From the NCBI RefSeq assembly GCF_004134865.1, contig NZ_SDPO01000002.1, positions 124,001-188,000 of the forward strand: 64,000 nucleotides of DNA. Reading direction: 5' to 3'. Below are positions 41,912-50,096 of the stretch, piece by piece. The notes beneath the pieces are model-generated. The model saw nothing but the letters and a program-made list of their open reading frames with translations, was not told the origin of the DNA and did not search any database. A program made the position numbers and the translations under genes. Each line of letters opens with the position of its first letter. Position 1 is the first letter of the stretch. The DNA comes from Agromyces fucosus. Its GTDB lineage: Bacteria > Actinomycetota > Actinomycetes > Actinomycetales > Microbacteriaceae.

Positions 41912-43075
41912 TTACTCCGTGTTGGCGTTCCTCACCAACCGGAGTGGCGGCCGCTGATCCTCTGCGCCTATGATCTCTCGCACTCGTGCCGGTTTCCATT
42001 TCAGATCGCGCGCTAGATCAACCACCGAGAACCCGAGACTCTCGGCCAGGAGCGCGGCTTCACTCAACATCGTCGGCATCTCGCCTGGATACGCGCTAAC
42101 GGGCTCCGCTGTCTCTAGCCCCGAACTTCGCAAGTGGTTCAGTTTTTGATATCCCCGCCTAATTGATGCGTCGGACACGGTTCCGGTCTCCTTCATCCGA
42201 AGCAAAAGCGAATCAACTGAAACGCCCCAGTATCGAGAAAGCTCGTCCAACCGTGGAAGGTTTACCGTCCGCGGAAGCATGTTGGTGATTTGGGAACGTG
42301 GGGTCAAGAACTCAGCAGCAAACTGATCCGCTTCGCGCTCTTGCTGATGGTCTCCTGGCGTCGCCTCATCATGAAGAAGGATGTGGCCCAGCTCATGAGC
42401 TACCGTGAATCGGTAGACGAAAACAGACCTGGCACGCTCCGGTGTAACCACCACAACGGGCCGAGCGAGATGTGACGTGGAGAACGCGCCCACACGAGCA
42501 ACGTCAGCATTCGCCAGCGTGAGCAGAGACACCACCAGCCCGCGAGACTCCGCCACAGCGACGAGGTGCTTTACCGGCTTCTCTCCAAGACCCCAATGCT
42601 CACGAAGGACGCGCGCAGCCTCGGTCGGGTCTGCGTGCTCACGATCGATGAGTGGAAGATCGACATCGGGGAACCTAACCTTCTTCTCCAAGGAGAAGGT
42701 CAACTCCCACACCTGTTCGATGAACGCGATCGCCTTCGCCCGGTCTCTGGCAGTTGTCGATCGCAGGCTCCGAAAATGAGCCTGCGTGCCATCGATACGT
42801 CCGATTGGCCGTCCGGTCGCAAAGAAGTCCACAGGGACACCAAGCTCGCGAGCCAGAACCGGCAGAACCTCTCGCCTGGGTGATACAACCTGGGCCTCGT
42901 ACTGCCCGATCGCCGCAGGAGTCACCCCGACAAGATCCGCAAGCTTTGCCTTCGACAAGCCTGCGGCAAAACGTGCCTGAGTCAACCGGGCAGGATCAAA
43001 CGCGCCAGAGACCGCATCAAGACTTGGGCGGGTTGACGACTCGAAAAGAGAGAGTGGGGTGTCACGGTCGACCAT
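41912..43075 (-). CDS. XRE-ImmA/IrrE metallopeptidase
   Basis: 387 aa. ATG at 43075 with GGTGAGG 3 bases away; a GTG 9 bases upstream is possible. XRE helix-turn-helix at about 28-82 (LTQARFAAGLSKAKLADLVGVTPAAIGQYE), then the ImmA/IrrE (COG2856) zinc peptidase: HELGH at 227-231, with the third ligand in EREADQFAAEFL. C-terminal 110 residues helical. Such fused proteins cleave or sense a repressor, or act with a partner as a toxin-antitoxin-like pair. It overlaps the upstream partner by 14 bases and faces the SIR2-HerA operon, convergent. Confidence 0.9.
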   Translation of the reverse strand: MVDRDTPLSLFESSTRPSLDAVSGAFDPARLTQARFAAGLSKAKLADLVGVTPAAIGQYEAQVVSPRREVLPVLARELGVPVDFFATGRPIGRIDGTQAHFRSLRSTTARDRAKAIAFIEQVWELTFSLEKKVRFPDVDLPLIDREHADPTEAARVLREHWGLGEKPVKHLVAVAESRGLVVSLLTLANADVARVGAFSTSHLARPVVVVTPERARSVFVYRFTVAHELGHILLHDEATPGDHQQEREADQFAAEFLTPRSQITNMLPRTVNLPRLDELSRYWGVSVDSLLLRMKETGTVSDASIRRGYQKLNHLRSSGLETAEPVSAYPGEMPTMLSEAALLAESLGFSVVDLARDLKWKPARVREIIGAEDQRPPLRLVRNANTE

Positions 43076-43796
43076 GTGCCTCACCGCGTTCTACTTCGCC
43101 CTTCACCCCCAGCTGAGGGCGAGGGATGGGGCCGTCAGAGAACGACTCATCCACCTGATTCACGTCGACGAGCGACCCATCGCCGCTATCCAGCAGAGAC
43201 TCGAGAGACTCGAACGCGAGACAGCCGTCCGATCCCAATGTGGCCTCACCCCATTCAACGCTGTGCAACGCCGCAGGGTTACTCGCGTACGGAACGACGA
43301 CAACACGCGAGTGGCTCGCCAGGGCGGCAGTAAGAGCCCTTCCCTCCGCATCGAGGTGAGCGTGCTCTTCCTCGGTCAGCTCGGGGTGATCGAAGGCGAT
43401 ATCCAATCGAGCATCCGACGAGCCGCGGTTCTCCGTGAACAGAGAGACTCTCGCACCTGACACAGCGAAGGGACGCGCGCCAACATCAACGGAGCGTTCC
43501 CTCGCGAAACGCCAAGGGAAAAGCACCACGCCGTTGAAGGAGACCAACTTATAGCCGGAACGCGGGACGGTGATCAACTCGGCGGAAGGAAGGCGACCGA
43601 GGACGCTGCTGAACTCATCAAGGCAACGGCGCCAGATATACCCGTACGGGCCTGAGTGCTTCATGTCGGCCTCTACCTGGGCGTTCGCCATCTTCTCGTG
43701 ACAGTCACGGATGATCACAGGAATCTGCTCCCGAACCAACACACCGTCAGGCCCCAACGTCGTCAACGCCCACGCACGACTCTCATCAATCGCCAC
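43062..43796 (-). CDS. unknown protein, partner of XRE-ImmA/IrrE
   Basis: 244 aa. GTG at 43796 is preferred since GAAGGGG lies 6 bases upstream; a TTG 6 bases earlier is the longest frame. No known domain seen. An N-terminal helix-rich part (EQIPVIIRDCHEKMANAQVEADMKHSG) precedes about 130 residues of alternating strands and helices ending in an acidic segment. Upstream gene of the ImmA/IrrE pair, overlapping by 14 bases, so translation is coupled. It may be the toxin, target or repressor of the pair. Lower-GC codons like the rest of the island. Confidence 0.65.
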   Translation of the reverse strand: MAIDESRAWALTTLGPDGVLVREQIPVIIRDCHEKMANAQVEADMKHSGPYGYIWRRCLDEFSSVLGRLPSAELITVPRSGYKLVSFNGVVLFPWRFARERSVDVGARPFAVSGARVSLFTENRGSSDARLDIAFDHPELTEEEHAHLDAEGRALTAALASHSRVVVVPYASNPAALHSVEWGEATLGSDGCLAFESLESLLDSGDGSLVDVNQVDESFSDGPIPRPQLGVKGEVERGEAHGRP

Positions 43797-44173
43797 AGTC
43801 AACCCCCTTCATCGGTACACCAATAAGGTATCACAATGCTTTAGTTTTGAACAGCATTCGATCACAGGGAGCCATTTCGTATCCGGCATCCTCAGGCCAG
43901 ACGCTACATCGCGCCGCTGACACGACGCCACGGATCGGATGCGTCGACGTCAGAGCGACCATCCCCGACACCGTTGGGGGGTGCACAAAAACGTCGATCG
44001 AAGAGCACCAATGGCAACCACAAACGAGCTGACGGGCCGTGCTTCCACCGAGCTCGACAACACGATCTCCGGCCTAAATGGACCTGGACTTCGGGGGCGT
44101 TTCACCCGACTGGGCGCCTATCGGGTCGACGCGCCTTGGTCGCGCACACAGGCGTACCATTACGGTCTCATTC
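43797..44173. other. 377-bp AT-richer intergenic region at the right island border
   Basis: Next to the unknown/ImmA operon lies GGTACACC-AATAA-GGTATCAC (about 43817-43838), a candidate XRE half-site pair in the leftward promoter area. A short frame from ATG at 44011 reads MATTNELTGRAS but has no support. Codon-bias and octamer return to chromosomal type at the next gene. No direct repeat pair or integrase was found to define the border. Confidence 0.5.
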
Positions 44174-45073
44174 ATGGCCCAACACCCCCGCACCGCCATC
44201 ACTGGCGGCACCGGATTCGTCGGACGCCACCTGGCCGAACGGCTCGGGCCCGAGGCATCCGTCGTCATCTCTCGCCGCACCGGCGTCGACACCAGTGACG
44301 TCGACGGGCTGACGCGAGCGTTCGAGGGGTGCGAGGTCGTCGCGCACTGCGCGGGCATCAACCGCGAGATCGGCGACCAGACCTACCGGCGGGTGCACAT
44401 CGAGGGCACCGCGAACGTGATCGAGGCGGCCAAGCGAGCCGGGGTGCGCAAGGTCATCATGCTGAGCTTCCTGCGGGCGCGACCCGACTGCGGATCGCCG
44501 TACCACGAGTCGAAATGGGCGGCCGAAGAGCTGATCCGCGACTCGGGCCTCGACTACACGATCCTCAAGGCCGGCATGATCTACGGCCGCGGCGATCACC
44601 TCATCGACCACCTCAGCCACACCGTGCAGACCCTGCCGGTGTTCGCGACCGTCGGCTTCCGCGAGAAGCCCATCCGACCCATCCCGATCGACGACCTCAC
44701 CGACATCCTCGTCGCCGCGATCGACGGGCGGATGCCGCGCGAGACCGTCGCCGTCGTCGGCGCCGAGCAGCTGCTGCTGTCGAAGGCCGTGCGCCGCGTG
44801 GCATCCGTTCTCGGACGCCGCGTGGTCGTGGTGCCGTGGCCGGTATGGGCGCAGTACGCGCTCGCGCAGGTGACCGAGTGGATCATGACGGTGCCGCTCG
44901 TCGCGAAGGCCCAGGTGCGCATGCTCGCCGAGGGCGTGACGGATGCCGCGCCGCCCGCAGCATCCGTGCCCGACGACCTGCGGCCGCGGCGCATGTTCAC
45001 GGCGGAGCGGATCCGGGCGAGTCTGCCCGAGGCCGGGCGGTTCGGGTGGAAGGATCTGCGGATCAGTCGGTGA
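44174..45073 (+). CDS. NAD(P)-binding SDR (NDUFA9/extended-SDR type)
   Basis: 299 aa. ATG at 44174; no clear Shine-Dalgarno, so leaderless translation is possible. Rossmann glycine motif TGGTGFVG at about residues 11-18, Arg-rich loop SRRTG for cofactor phosphate, HCAGIN, then YHESKWAAEE, in which the Tyr-x3-Lys pair is Y-H-E-S-K. The C-terminal half is less conserved. The layout fits the NmrA/NDUFA9-like extended SDR branch. Substrate unknown. First gene with normal codon bias after the island. Confidence 0.82.
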   Translation: MAQHPRTAITGGTGFVGRHLAERLGPEASVVISRRTGVDTSDVDGLTRAFEGCEVVAHCAGINREIGDQTYRRVHIEGTANVIEAAKRAGVRKVIMLSFLRARPDCGSPYHESKWAAEELIRDSGLDYTILKAGMIYGRGDHLIDHLSHTVQTLPVFATVGFREKPIRPIPIDDLTDILVAAIDGRMPRETVAVVGAEQLLLSKAVRRVASVLGRRVVVVPWPVWAQYALAQVTEWIMTVPLVAKAQVRMLAEGVTDAAPPAASVPDDLRPRRMFTAERIRASLPEAGRFGWKDLRISR

Positions 45074-45156
45074 ACGCTCTCGCCTCTCGCCGTCGCCCGC
45101 GAGTACTGGCGGGCGTTCATGGTTCCATGTCGGACGTCGGGAGGAGACTGCAAGGC

Positions 45157-45642
45157 GTGACTTCTTCAGACTTCGACTTCCTCCTCGGCGATTGGGAGGT
45201 CCAGCACGACCGACTCATCGACCCCTTCGGTCCAGCAGATGGGCCGCGCGTGCGCTTTCGCTCGACGGCGTCGGTGCAGTCGATCCTCGACGGGCTGGGT
45301 ACTACCGACGAAACGCGGGGCACGCTTCCTGATGGCACCGGCTTCGTCGGGTTCAGCCTCCGGCTCTACGATCCGGCAGAAGACGAGTGGGCGATCTGGT
45401 GGGCCTCCGCGGCCAGGCCCGGGGTGCTCGACGACCCCGTGCGCGGACGCTTCGAAGACGGTCGCGGCACCTTTGTCGGCCCCGCCGCAACAGGCGACCG
45501 GGAGTACCTCGCACGATTCCACTGGGTCGACACGTTCGGGCCGCACCCGGTTTGGGAGCAGGACTTCTCGTTCGACGGGGGCGCGACCTGGGAGCCGGTG
45601 AATTGGCGCATGGTGCACACCCGAGTGGCCGGGTCGCTGTGA
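45157..45642 (+). CDS. DUF1579-like small beta-barrel protein
   Basis: 161 aa. GTG at 45157 has GGGAGGAG 10 bases before it; an ATG at 45127 is in frame and would add 10 residues. The start SSDFDFLLGDWEVQHDRL is the FDFLxGxWxVxH signature of a common small beta-barrel family; other conserved points are RGTLPDGTGFVGFSLRLYDP, W-A-I-W-W-A and RFHWVDTF...WEQDFSFDGGATWEPVNW. Probably a small-molecule binding or carotenoid-type barrel; function unknown. Confidence 0.75.
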   Translation: MTSSDFDFLLGDWEVQHDRLIDPFGPADGPRVRFRSTASVQSILDGLGTTDETRGTLPDGTGFVGFSLRLYDPAEDEWAIWWASAARPGVLDDPVRGRFEDGRGTFVGPAATGDREYLARFHWVDTFGPHPVWEQDFSFDGGATWEPVNWRMVHTRVAGSL

Positions 45643-45727
45643 TGACTGACGACTGAACCCACGACCGTCGGCGTCGGCTCCGAGCAAGTCTTGCTCCGAA
45701 GGCCGAGCCGCGCCGCTCGACGCGAAA

Positions 45728-45761
45728 CCCGCCGTTCAGGAGCGGACTCCGGAACGGCGGG
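45728..45761. terminator. 10-bp hairpin between convergent genes
   Basis: CCCGCCGTTC (45728-45737) and GAACGGCGGG (45752-45761) pair perfectly; loop 14 nt, which can add a GGAGCGGACTCC-type inner pair. Confidence 0.75.
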
Positions 45762-45790
45762 CGAGTGGGTTGATCTCAGTCGGGTTTTGC

Positions 45791-46153
45791 TCAGTAGTTG
45801 TAGAACCCGCTGTAGTAGCCGCCGACTTCGTCTCGGTAGCCGGAGTCATCCCAGCTGGTTCCCTCGTTGAGTTCGGGCGAGTTCTTGATCTGGTCCTTGG
45901 TCAGGTCCACATAGACCCGCTCCTCGGTGTCATCGACTCGGTCGATCGTGCCGGCAGGCAGCAGGACCTTGCGGCCGAAGATCCACGGGCCGGTGTCGAC
46001 GACGATCTGGCTCCGGCCGACGTCGTCGCTCGCCTCATCGACCTTGCCGATGTGACCATCCGTGGCGTGAACTTCGTAGCCGACGATGTCCGCGCTCTGC
46101 GCGGTGCGCCCAGCTGATTGGCGGTACGTCCACGCGTCCCAATTGGTGCTCAT
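45791..46153 (-). CDS. PRC-barrel domain protein
   Basis: 120 aa. The second of two adjacent ATGs at 46153 has GGAGG at best spacing. PRC-barrel core at about 28-90: DIVGYEVHATDGHIGKVDEASDD, GPWIFGRKVLLPAGTIDRVD and VYVDLTKDQI. The C-terminus is Tyr/Asp-rich (YYSGFYNY). PRC barrels occur in RimM and photosynthetic reaction centres; free-standing actinobacterial versions are common in stress-linked genes. Probably soluble. Confidence 0.85.
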   Translation of the reverse strand: MSTNWDAWTYRQSAGRTAQSADIVGYEVHATDGHIGKVDEASDDVGRSQIVVDTGPWIFGRKVLLPAGTIDRVDDTEERVYVDLTKDQIKNSPELNEGTSWDDSGYRDEVGGYYSGFYNY

Positions 46154-46293
46154 CATTCCTCCTTCACAGGTGCCAGTGAAGGCGCCTGACCGTGATGGTG
46201 ATACCCCGACGGTAGGTCGGAAGCAGCGCCGCAGACAGAGGGTTGACAGGGCGCCGGCGGGCGGGGCCGATCCGTCGGGCATGCTCGGGCGGC

Positions 46294-46959
46294 TCACCCC
46301 TCGCGCAATGCTGACGCGATCGCCTCTCCCAGCACACGCGCGCCCTCCACCGACGGGTGCAGCCCGTCGAGACTCATCCCATCGGCGAACCGTCCGTCGG
46401 CGGTGCGCAGGCCAGCGGATGCCTCGACCCACCGCCATCCCTGATCTGTCGCCAGCTCGTGGAGGCGCTCGTTGTACGCCTCCGCTCCCGCGGGCAACGC
46501 ATCCATCGGCGGGATCGAGACGACGACGACATCCTCAATGCCGACGACCTCGACGATGCGCTCGAGGTTCGCCGCAGAGTCTTCGAACGGGATGCTGAAT
46601 GCGACGTCATTGGTGCCGGCGAGCACCACCAGCACGTCCGCATCGACCGGGCCGACCGCGTCGGCCATCATCGCCGTCGTCGCACCCCACTCCGCCCAGC
46701 CCCCGGCGAATGCGAAGCCGTCGTCCACGACGTACTTTGCCCACGACGCGTCGCCGAAGTCGCCCGCGGCGAAATCGGGGCTGTCGGCGTCGGTGATCGA
46801 GTCGCCGACGGCGGCGAACGTGCCGAGATCGGCCAGAGCGGATGCCTCGGGCGAGCCGGTGCCGCCAGCAGGCCCTGGGGCGGAGCATCCGACCATCATG
46901 CTCGCGCACGCGACGACGACTAATGCCGCGCCGACTGCGGATGTTGCTGCCCCGGCCAT
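46294..46959 (-). CDS. SGNH/GDSL-type lipoprotein hydrolase
   Basis: 221 aa. The lipobox MMVGC at about 21-25 marks a lipoprotein. SGNH blocks are GDSIT at about 52-56 (nucleophile Ser), LAGTNDV near 113-119 (Gly/Asn), and DGLHPSVEG near the end (Asp-His pair). The second block is WAEWGATTAMM, a Gly-containing position. Esterase, lipase or deacylase acting outside the cell; the substrate is not readable. Monocistronic by spacing. Confidence 0.85.
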   Translation of the reverse strand: MAGAATSAVGAALVVVACASMMVGCSAPGPAGGTGSPEASALADLGTFAAVGDSITDADSPDFAAGDFGDASWAKYVVDDGFAFAGGWAEWGATTAMMADAVGPVDADVLVVLAGTNDVAFSIPFEDSAANLERIVEVVGIEDVVVVSIPPMDALPAGAEAYNERLHELATDQGWRWVEASAGLRTADGRFADGMSLDGLHPSVEGARVLGEAIASALREG

Positions 46960-47033
46960 GGGGCCAGTCTAGGAAATCCGCCCGCGGGCGCTGCGGCGCA
47001 CGACGGACAAGCGAGGGCGCGGCACCTGACCCT

Positions 47034-47705
47034 TCACTCCAGCGGCGGAGCCGGCAGCTTCACGACCAGCCGGTACACCTGTCGCGTCAGCCAGGACGGC
47101 AGGTGCCGTCGGCGCTCCTCGTGCGCGACCCTCGCGCGCCGGTGGGGTCGAACGGCGCTCAAAGCGCGCTGGACGGACTTCATCGGGTGGTAGTAGCCGA
47201 CGGGCTCCGATCGGTGCAACTCGATCCGACAGAGATGCTTGGTGCTGATGTAACCGTACTGACGGGGGCTCACGAGCCGCACCGGCGCACCGTGCTCCGG
47301 TGGGAGGGGCTCGCCGTCGAGCCGGTCGGCGATCAGCACGTCGACTTCGAGCGCGTCCTCGAGCGTCACGATCGAACGGTAGCCGTCGAGTCCGACGAAG
47401 ACGAGGTACTCCACCCTCGCGCCCTCGGCGAGCGCGGGCTCGATCACCAACTGGTAGAAGTCGCGGAACAGCACGCCCTCCCATCGCAGCCCGATCGCCG
47501 ACCAGCCGGCAACGCAGTGGAAATCGGCGTCGACCTCGCGATGAGGCAGTCGGGCCAGCTCGTCCAGGTCGACGGAGACACGCCGAGCGAGCGGCCCGCT
47601 CACTTCGATGCTCATTCCCTCGGGCGCTCTGGGCGGCGGACTCACCCGGTCGATGCCGAATCGGGGGAATCCGCGCACGGCACGCTGCCCGGGTGGAAGA
47701 TCCAT
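47034..47705 (-). CDS. molybdopterin-dependent oxidoreductase (sulfite oxidase family)
   Basis: 223 aa. ATG at 47705 with GAGAGG upstream. SUOX-fold molybdopterin domain: the Mo-binding Cys lies in DADFHCVAGWSAIGLRWEG, followed by the VFVGLDGYRSIVTLEDAL strand, GEPLPPEHGAPVRLVSP and KHLCRIELHRSEPVGYY, typical of YedY-like/actinobacterial proteins. No Tat signal and no C-terminal dimer domain, so it is short (223 aa) and cytoplasmic. The substrate is unknown. Divergent by 130 bases from nothing coding upstream; next gene on the same strand. Confidence 0.85.
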   Translation of the reverse strand: MDLPPGQRAVRGFPRFGIDRVSPPPRAPEGMSIEVSGPLARRVSVDLDELARLPHREVDADFHCVAGWSAIGLRWEGVLFRDFYQLVIEPALAEGARVEYLVFVGLDGYRSIVTLEDALEVDVLIADRLDGEPLPPEHGAPVRLVSPRQYGYISTKHLCRIELHRSEPVGYYHPMKSVQRALSAVRPHRRARVAHEERRRHLPSWLTRQVYRLVVKLPAPPLE

Positions 47706-47837
47706 GGATCGCCTCTCATCTCCAAACGGTGATGTCTCGCTACGATCCTCGACGCCGAGATGGCCGTGCGCGACCGGGCTCGCCGCGATGCCGCAAGCGC
47801 GTGGCAATTTCCTCGCCGAGTTCGCGAACCGCGATCG

Positions 47838-48635
47838 CTACACCTCGATCGGCACGCCTGCCGTCAACCACACGGCGCGGTCGTGAACGGATGCCCCGGC
47901 CGCATCGAGCGCGTCGCGCAGGCCGTCTTCTCCGTCGACGAAATGCGACCAGCCGTCGTAGTGGGCGAACGCGGCGACGCGAGGCTCGGCGATGCCGACG
48001 AGTTCGACGCCCTCTCGCCCGGTCATGGTGAACCTGATCGGCCCGGTCGCGGGGAAACGCACGCCGCCGACGTTGGCGAGCATCACGTCGATGTCGAGGC
48101 CTTCGACCGCGCGCCGGAGCGGGCCGAAGATCACGGTGTCGCCCGTGATCCAGATCGCGACGCGCTGCTCGTCTTCACGGCGAACAGCGAAACCGATGAC
48201 GTCACCGACGAGCCCGGTCGTGAGCGCCGGCCCATGCCGGCCCGGCATCGCGGTGATCACGAGCGCGGGCATCCCGGGCCGGGCGCCCGGCAGCGTCACG
48301 GATTCGCCTGCCCTGAGCCCGTGCAGCCGAGCGGGATCGAGACCCGGCGCAAGCCGCTTGCCGCCACTGGCCGTCGTGATCACGGCGCCGACGGACGGCA
48401 GCATCGCACGACCGGCGTCGTCGAGATTGTCGGCATGCTGGTCATGGCTGACGAGGGCGACGTCGACCTGCCCCAGCTCCTCGAGCGAGACGGCCGGGTC
48501 GAGGGTCTTCGTCGATGCGGTGCCCCACCCGAAGGCGTACTTCCGCCCGGCCGGATCGAACGTCGGGTCGACGAGCAGGCGCCATCCGTCGAGTTCGACG
48601 AGCACGGTCGGACCGCCGATGCGAGTGAGTCTCAT
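47838..48635 (-). CDS. MBL-fold metallohydrolase (UlaG-like)
   Basis: 265 aa. First strands MRLTRIGGPTVLVELDGWRLLVDPTFDPAG then the metal motif SHDQHADNLD (HxxxxDN, so the second and third His of the classical HxHxDH differ), GRHGP, ITGDTV and a final HYDGW. These match the UlaG/beta-lactamase_2-like branch of the metallo-beta-lactamase fold. Activity unknown; probably a lactonase, phosphodiesterase or hydrolase. Confidence 0.85.
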   Translation of the reverse strand: MRLTRIGGPTVLVELDGWRLLVDPTFDPAGRKYAFGWGTASTKTLDPAVSLEELGQVDVALVSHDQHADNLDDAGRAMLPSVGAVITTASGGKRLAPGLDPARLHGLRAGESVTLPGARPGMPALVITAMPGRHGPALTTGLVGDVIGFAVRREDEQRVAIWITGDTVIFGPLRRAVEGLDIDVMLANVGGVRFPATGPIRFTMTGREGVELVGIAEPRVAAFAHYDGWSHFVDGEDGLRDALDAAGASVHDRAVWLTAGVPIEV

Positions 48636-48713
48636 GTCCGGAGCATAGTGGCCCGCGCCGCCCGGGCCTCGAAGCAGACCGCACCGGCGAGCTCACCGTC
48701 GACCAGGGATTCG

Positions 48714-48755
48714 TTGACGGCCATGGGGGCCACTGCCATAGTGAGGTTAACTCAA
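48714..48755 (+). promoter_or_regulatory. promoter and palindrome of the cupin gene
   Basis: TTGACG (48714-48719), 17-base spacer, CATAGT (48737-48742). Right after, TGAGGTTAACTCA holds TGAG/CTCA arms; its minus strand reads TTGAGTTAA, a 9-mer also in the second palindrome of the TetR operon at 26659-26667. Confidence 0.6.
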
Positions 48756-48777
48756 CAATGGTGCGAAGGAGCCCCTC

Positions 48778-49140
48778 ATGTCCGCCATGATCCGCAAGAG
48801 CCTGAACCAACCCGAAGAGACGCGCCCGTTCGAGGATGGCTCGGGGAAACTCGAGCTCGTCGACGTCGAGGCCGGCGCCGTCGGCAGGGCCACATTCGAA
48901 CCCGGCTGGCAGTGGTCGAAGCACGTCAAGCCGATCGCGAACACCGAGAGCTGCCAGTTCGCCCACATGGGTTACGTCCTCGCCGGGCGGATGAAGGTCG
49001 TCATGGACGACGGCGACGAGAACGAGTTCGGCGCCGGCGACATCATGGTCATCCCGCCGGGCCACGACGCGTGGACGGTGGGCGACGAGGCGTGCGTCGT
49101 CATCGACTGGCAGGGGATGAACGACTACGCCAAGCGCTAG
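48778..49140 (+). CDS. cupin-domain protein
   Basis: 120 aa. GAAGGAG precedes the ATG. Cupin_2 barrel: WQWSKHVKPIANTESCQFAHMGYVLAGRMKVVMDDGDENEFGAGDIMVIPPGHDAWTVGD, with the first motif His-Gly substituted and the second PPGHD retained. Possible metal ligands are His 43, His 62 and His 96. Function unknown. Behind a good promoter with a palindrome, so probably regulated. Confidence 0.85.
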   Translation: MSAMIRKSLNQPEETRPFEDGSGKLELVDVEAGAVGRATFEPGWQWSKHVKPIANTESCQFAHMGYVLAGRMKVVMDDGDENEFGAGDIMVIPPGHDAWTVGDEACVVIDWQGMNDYAKR

Positions 49141-49160
49141 AGAGAGCGCAGAGCTCCAGC

Positions 49161-49184
49161 ACGACGTCACGACGTCACGACGTC
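49161..49184 (+). repeat. ACGACGTC tandem repeat, three units
   Basis: Exact 8-bp copies at 49161, 49169 and 49177 between the cupin and sigJ genes; ACGTC is palindromic in part, so each can pair. Function not evident. Confidence 0.8.
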
Positions 49185-49220
49185 GCGAAGTCACGACCCT
49201 GCGACGATCCGCTTTCGCGG

Positions 49221-50096
49221 TCACCGCACCAGGTTCGCCGCCTCATCGAGCCGCCCGAGCTTGTTCGGGTTCGCAATCGAGAAGATCCGCGTGATGCGGC
49301 CGCCCTCCACCTCGAAGCAGATCGCACCGGCGAGCTCGCCGTCGACCTCGCCGCGGATCGCGGGATGTCCGTTGACCCACGTCGGCACCGCTTCGAACGG
49401 CAGCCCGAGCTTCGCGAGACCGCCGAGCAGGTAGCGCGCGATCTTGTCGGCGCCGTGGATCGGCCGGAGCGCGGCACCCTTCACGAGTCCGCCGCCGTCG
49501 GCGACGGAGACGACGTCGGGTGCGAGCACGTCCATCAGGCCCTGCAGGTCGCCCGAGTTGACCGCCGTGAGGAACCTCGCGACGACCGCCTCCTGCTCGG
49601 CACGATCGACCGAAACACGGGGGCGCCGAGCGGCGACGTGTTCCTTCGCCCGATGGGCGATCTGCCGCACGGCCGCCGGCGTCTTGTCGACGGCCGCCGC
49701 GATCTCGTCGTACGGCACGTCGAACACCTCGCGCAGCACGAACACCGCGCGCTCGGTCGGGCCGAGCGTCTCGAGCACGGTCAGCATCGCGATCGACACG
49801 CTCTCGGCCAGCTCGACGTCGTCCGCGACATCCGGACTCGTGAGCAGCGGCTCGGGCAGCCACTCCCCCACGTACGACTCGCGCCGCCGCGACATCGTGC
49901 GCAGGTGATTGAGGGCCTGCCGGGTCACGATGCGCACGAGGTACGCGCGCTCATCGCGCACCTCGCTGCGGTCGACCTGGTCCCACCGGAGCCAGGACTC
50001 CTGCAGCACGTCCTCCGCGTCGGCGGCTGAGCCGAGCATCTCGTACGCGACCGTGAAGAGCAGGCCGCGGTGGGTGACGAACGGATCGTCGGTCAT
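49221..50096 (-). CDS. sigJ: ECF41-family RNA polymerase sigma factor SigJ
   Basis: 291 aa. Sigma2 at about 8-75 (LQESWLRW, RAYLVRIVTRQALNHLR) and sigma4 at about 105-155. The ECF41 fingerprints are all present: WLPEPL at 79-84, DVVSVADGGG at 194-203 and NPNKL at 280-284, in the fused SnoaL-like C-terminal domain that tunes activity. It overlaps the CMD gene by the ATGA sequence, so it is translated from the same mRNA. ECF41 factors drive their own operon; a matching promoter lies upstream of CMD. Confidence 0.95.
   Translation of the reverse strand: MTDDPFVTHRGLLFTVAYEMLGSAADAEDVLQESWLRWDQVDRSEVRDERAYLVRIVTRQALNHLRTMSRRRESYVGEWLPEPLLTSPDVADDVELAESVSIAMLTVLETLGPTERAVFVLREVFDVPYDEIAAAVDKTPAAVRQIAHRAKEHVAARRPRVSVDRAEQEAVVARFLTAVNSGDLQGLMDVLAPDVVSVADGGGLVKGAALRPIHGADKIARYLLGGLAKLGLPFEAVPTWVNGHPAIRGEVDGELAGAICFEVEGGRITRIFSIANPNKLGRLDEAANLVR

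Noticed and set aside
37740-44170. Attachment sites or an integrase for the defence island
   Set aside because: I compared the borders by eye and found no convincing direct repeats, tRNA or recombinase gene.
43939-44298. Small plus-strand gene at the island border (MATTNEL start)
   Set aside because: The frame runs into the SDR gene in a different phase, has no ribosome site and a His/Arg-rich composition.
49161-49184. ACGACGTC repeat as a regulator operator
   Set aside because: It lies after gene ends on both sides (cupin and sigJ converge there), far from any promoter.
47760-50030. Open frame of 756 codons on the plus strand
   Set aside because: It is antisense to the MBL hydrolase and sigJ and reads through the cupin in another frame; no motif.
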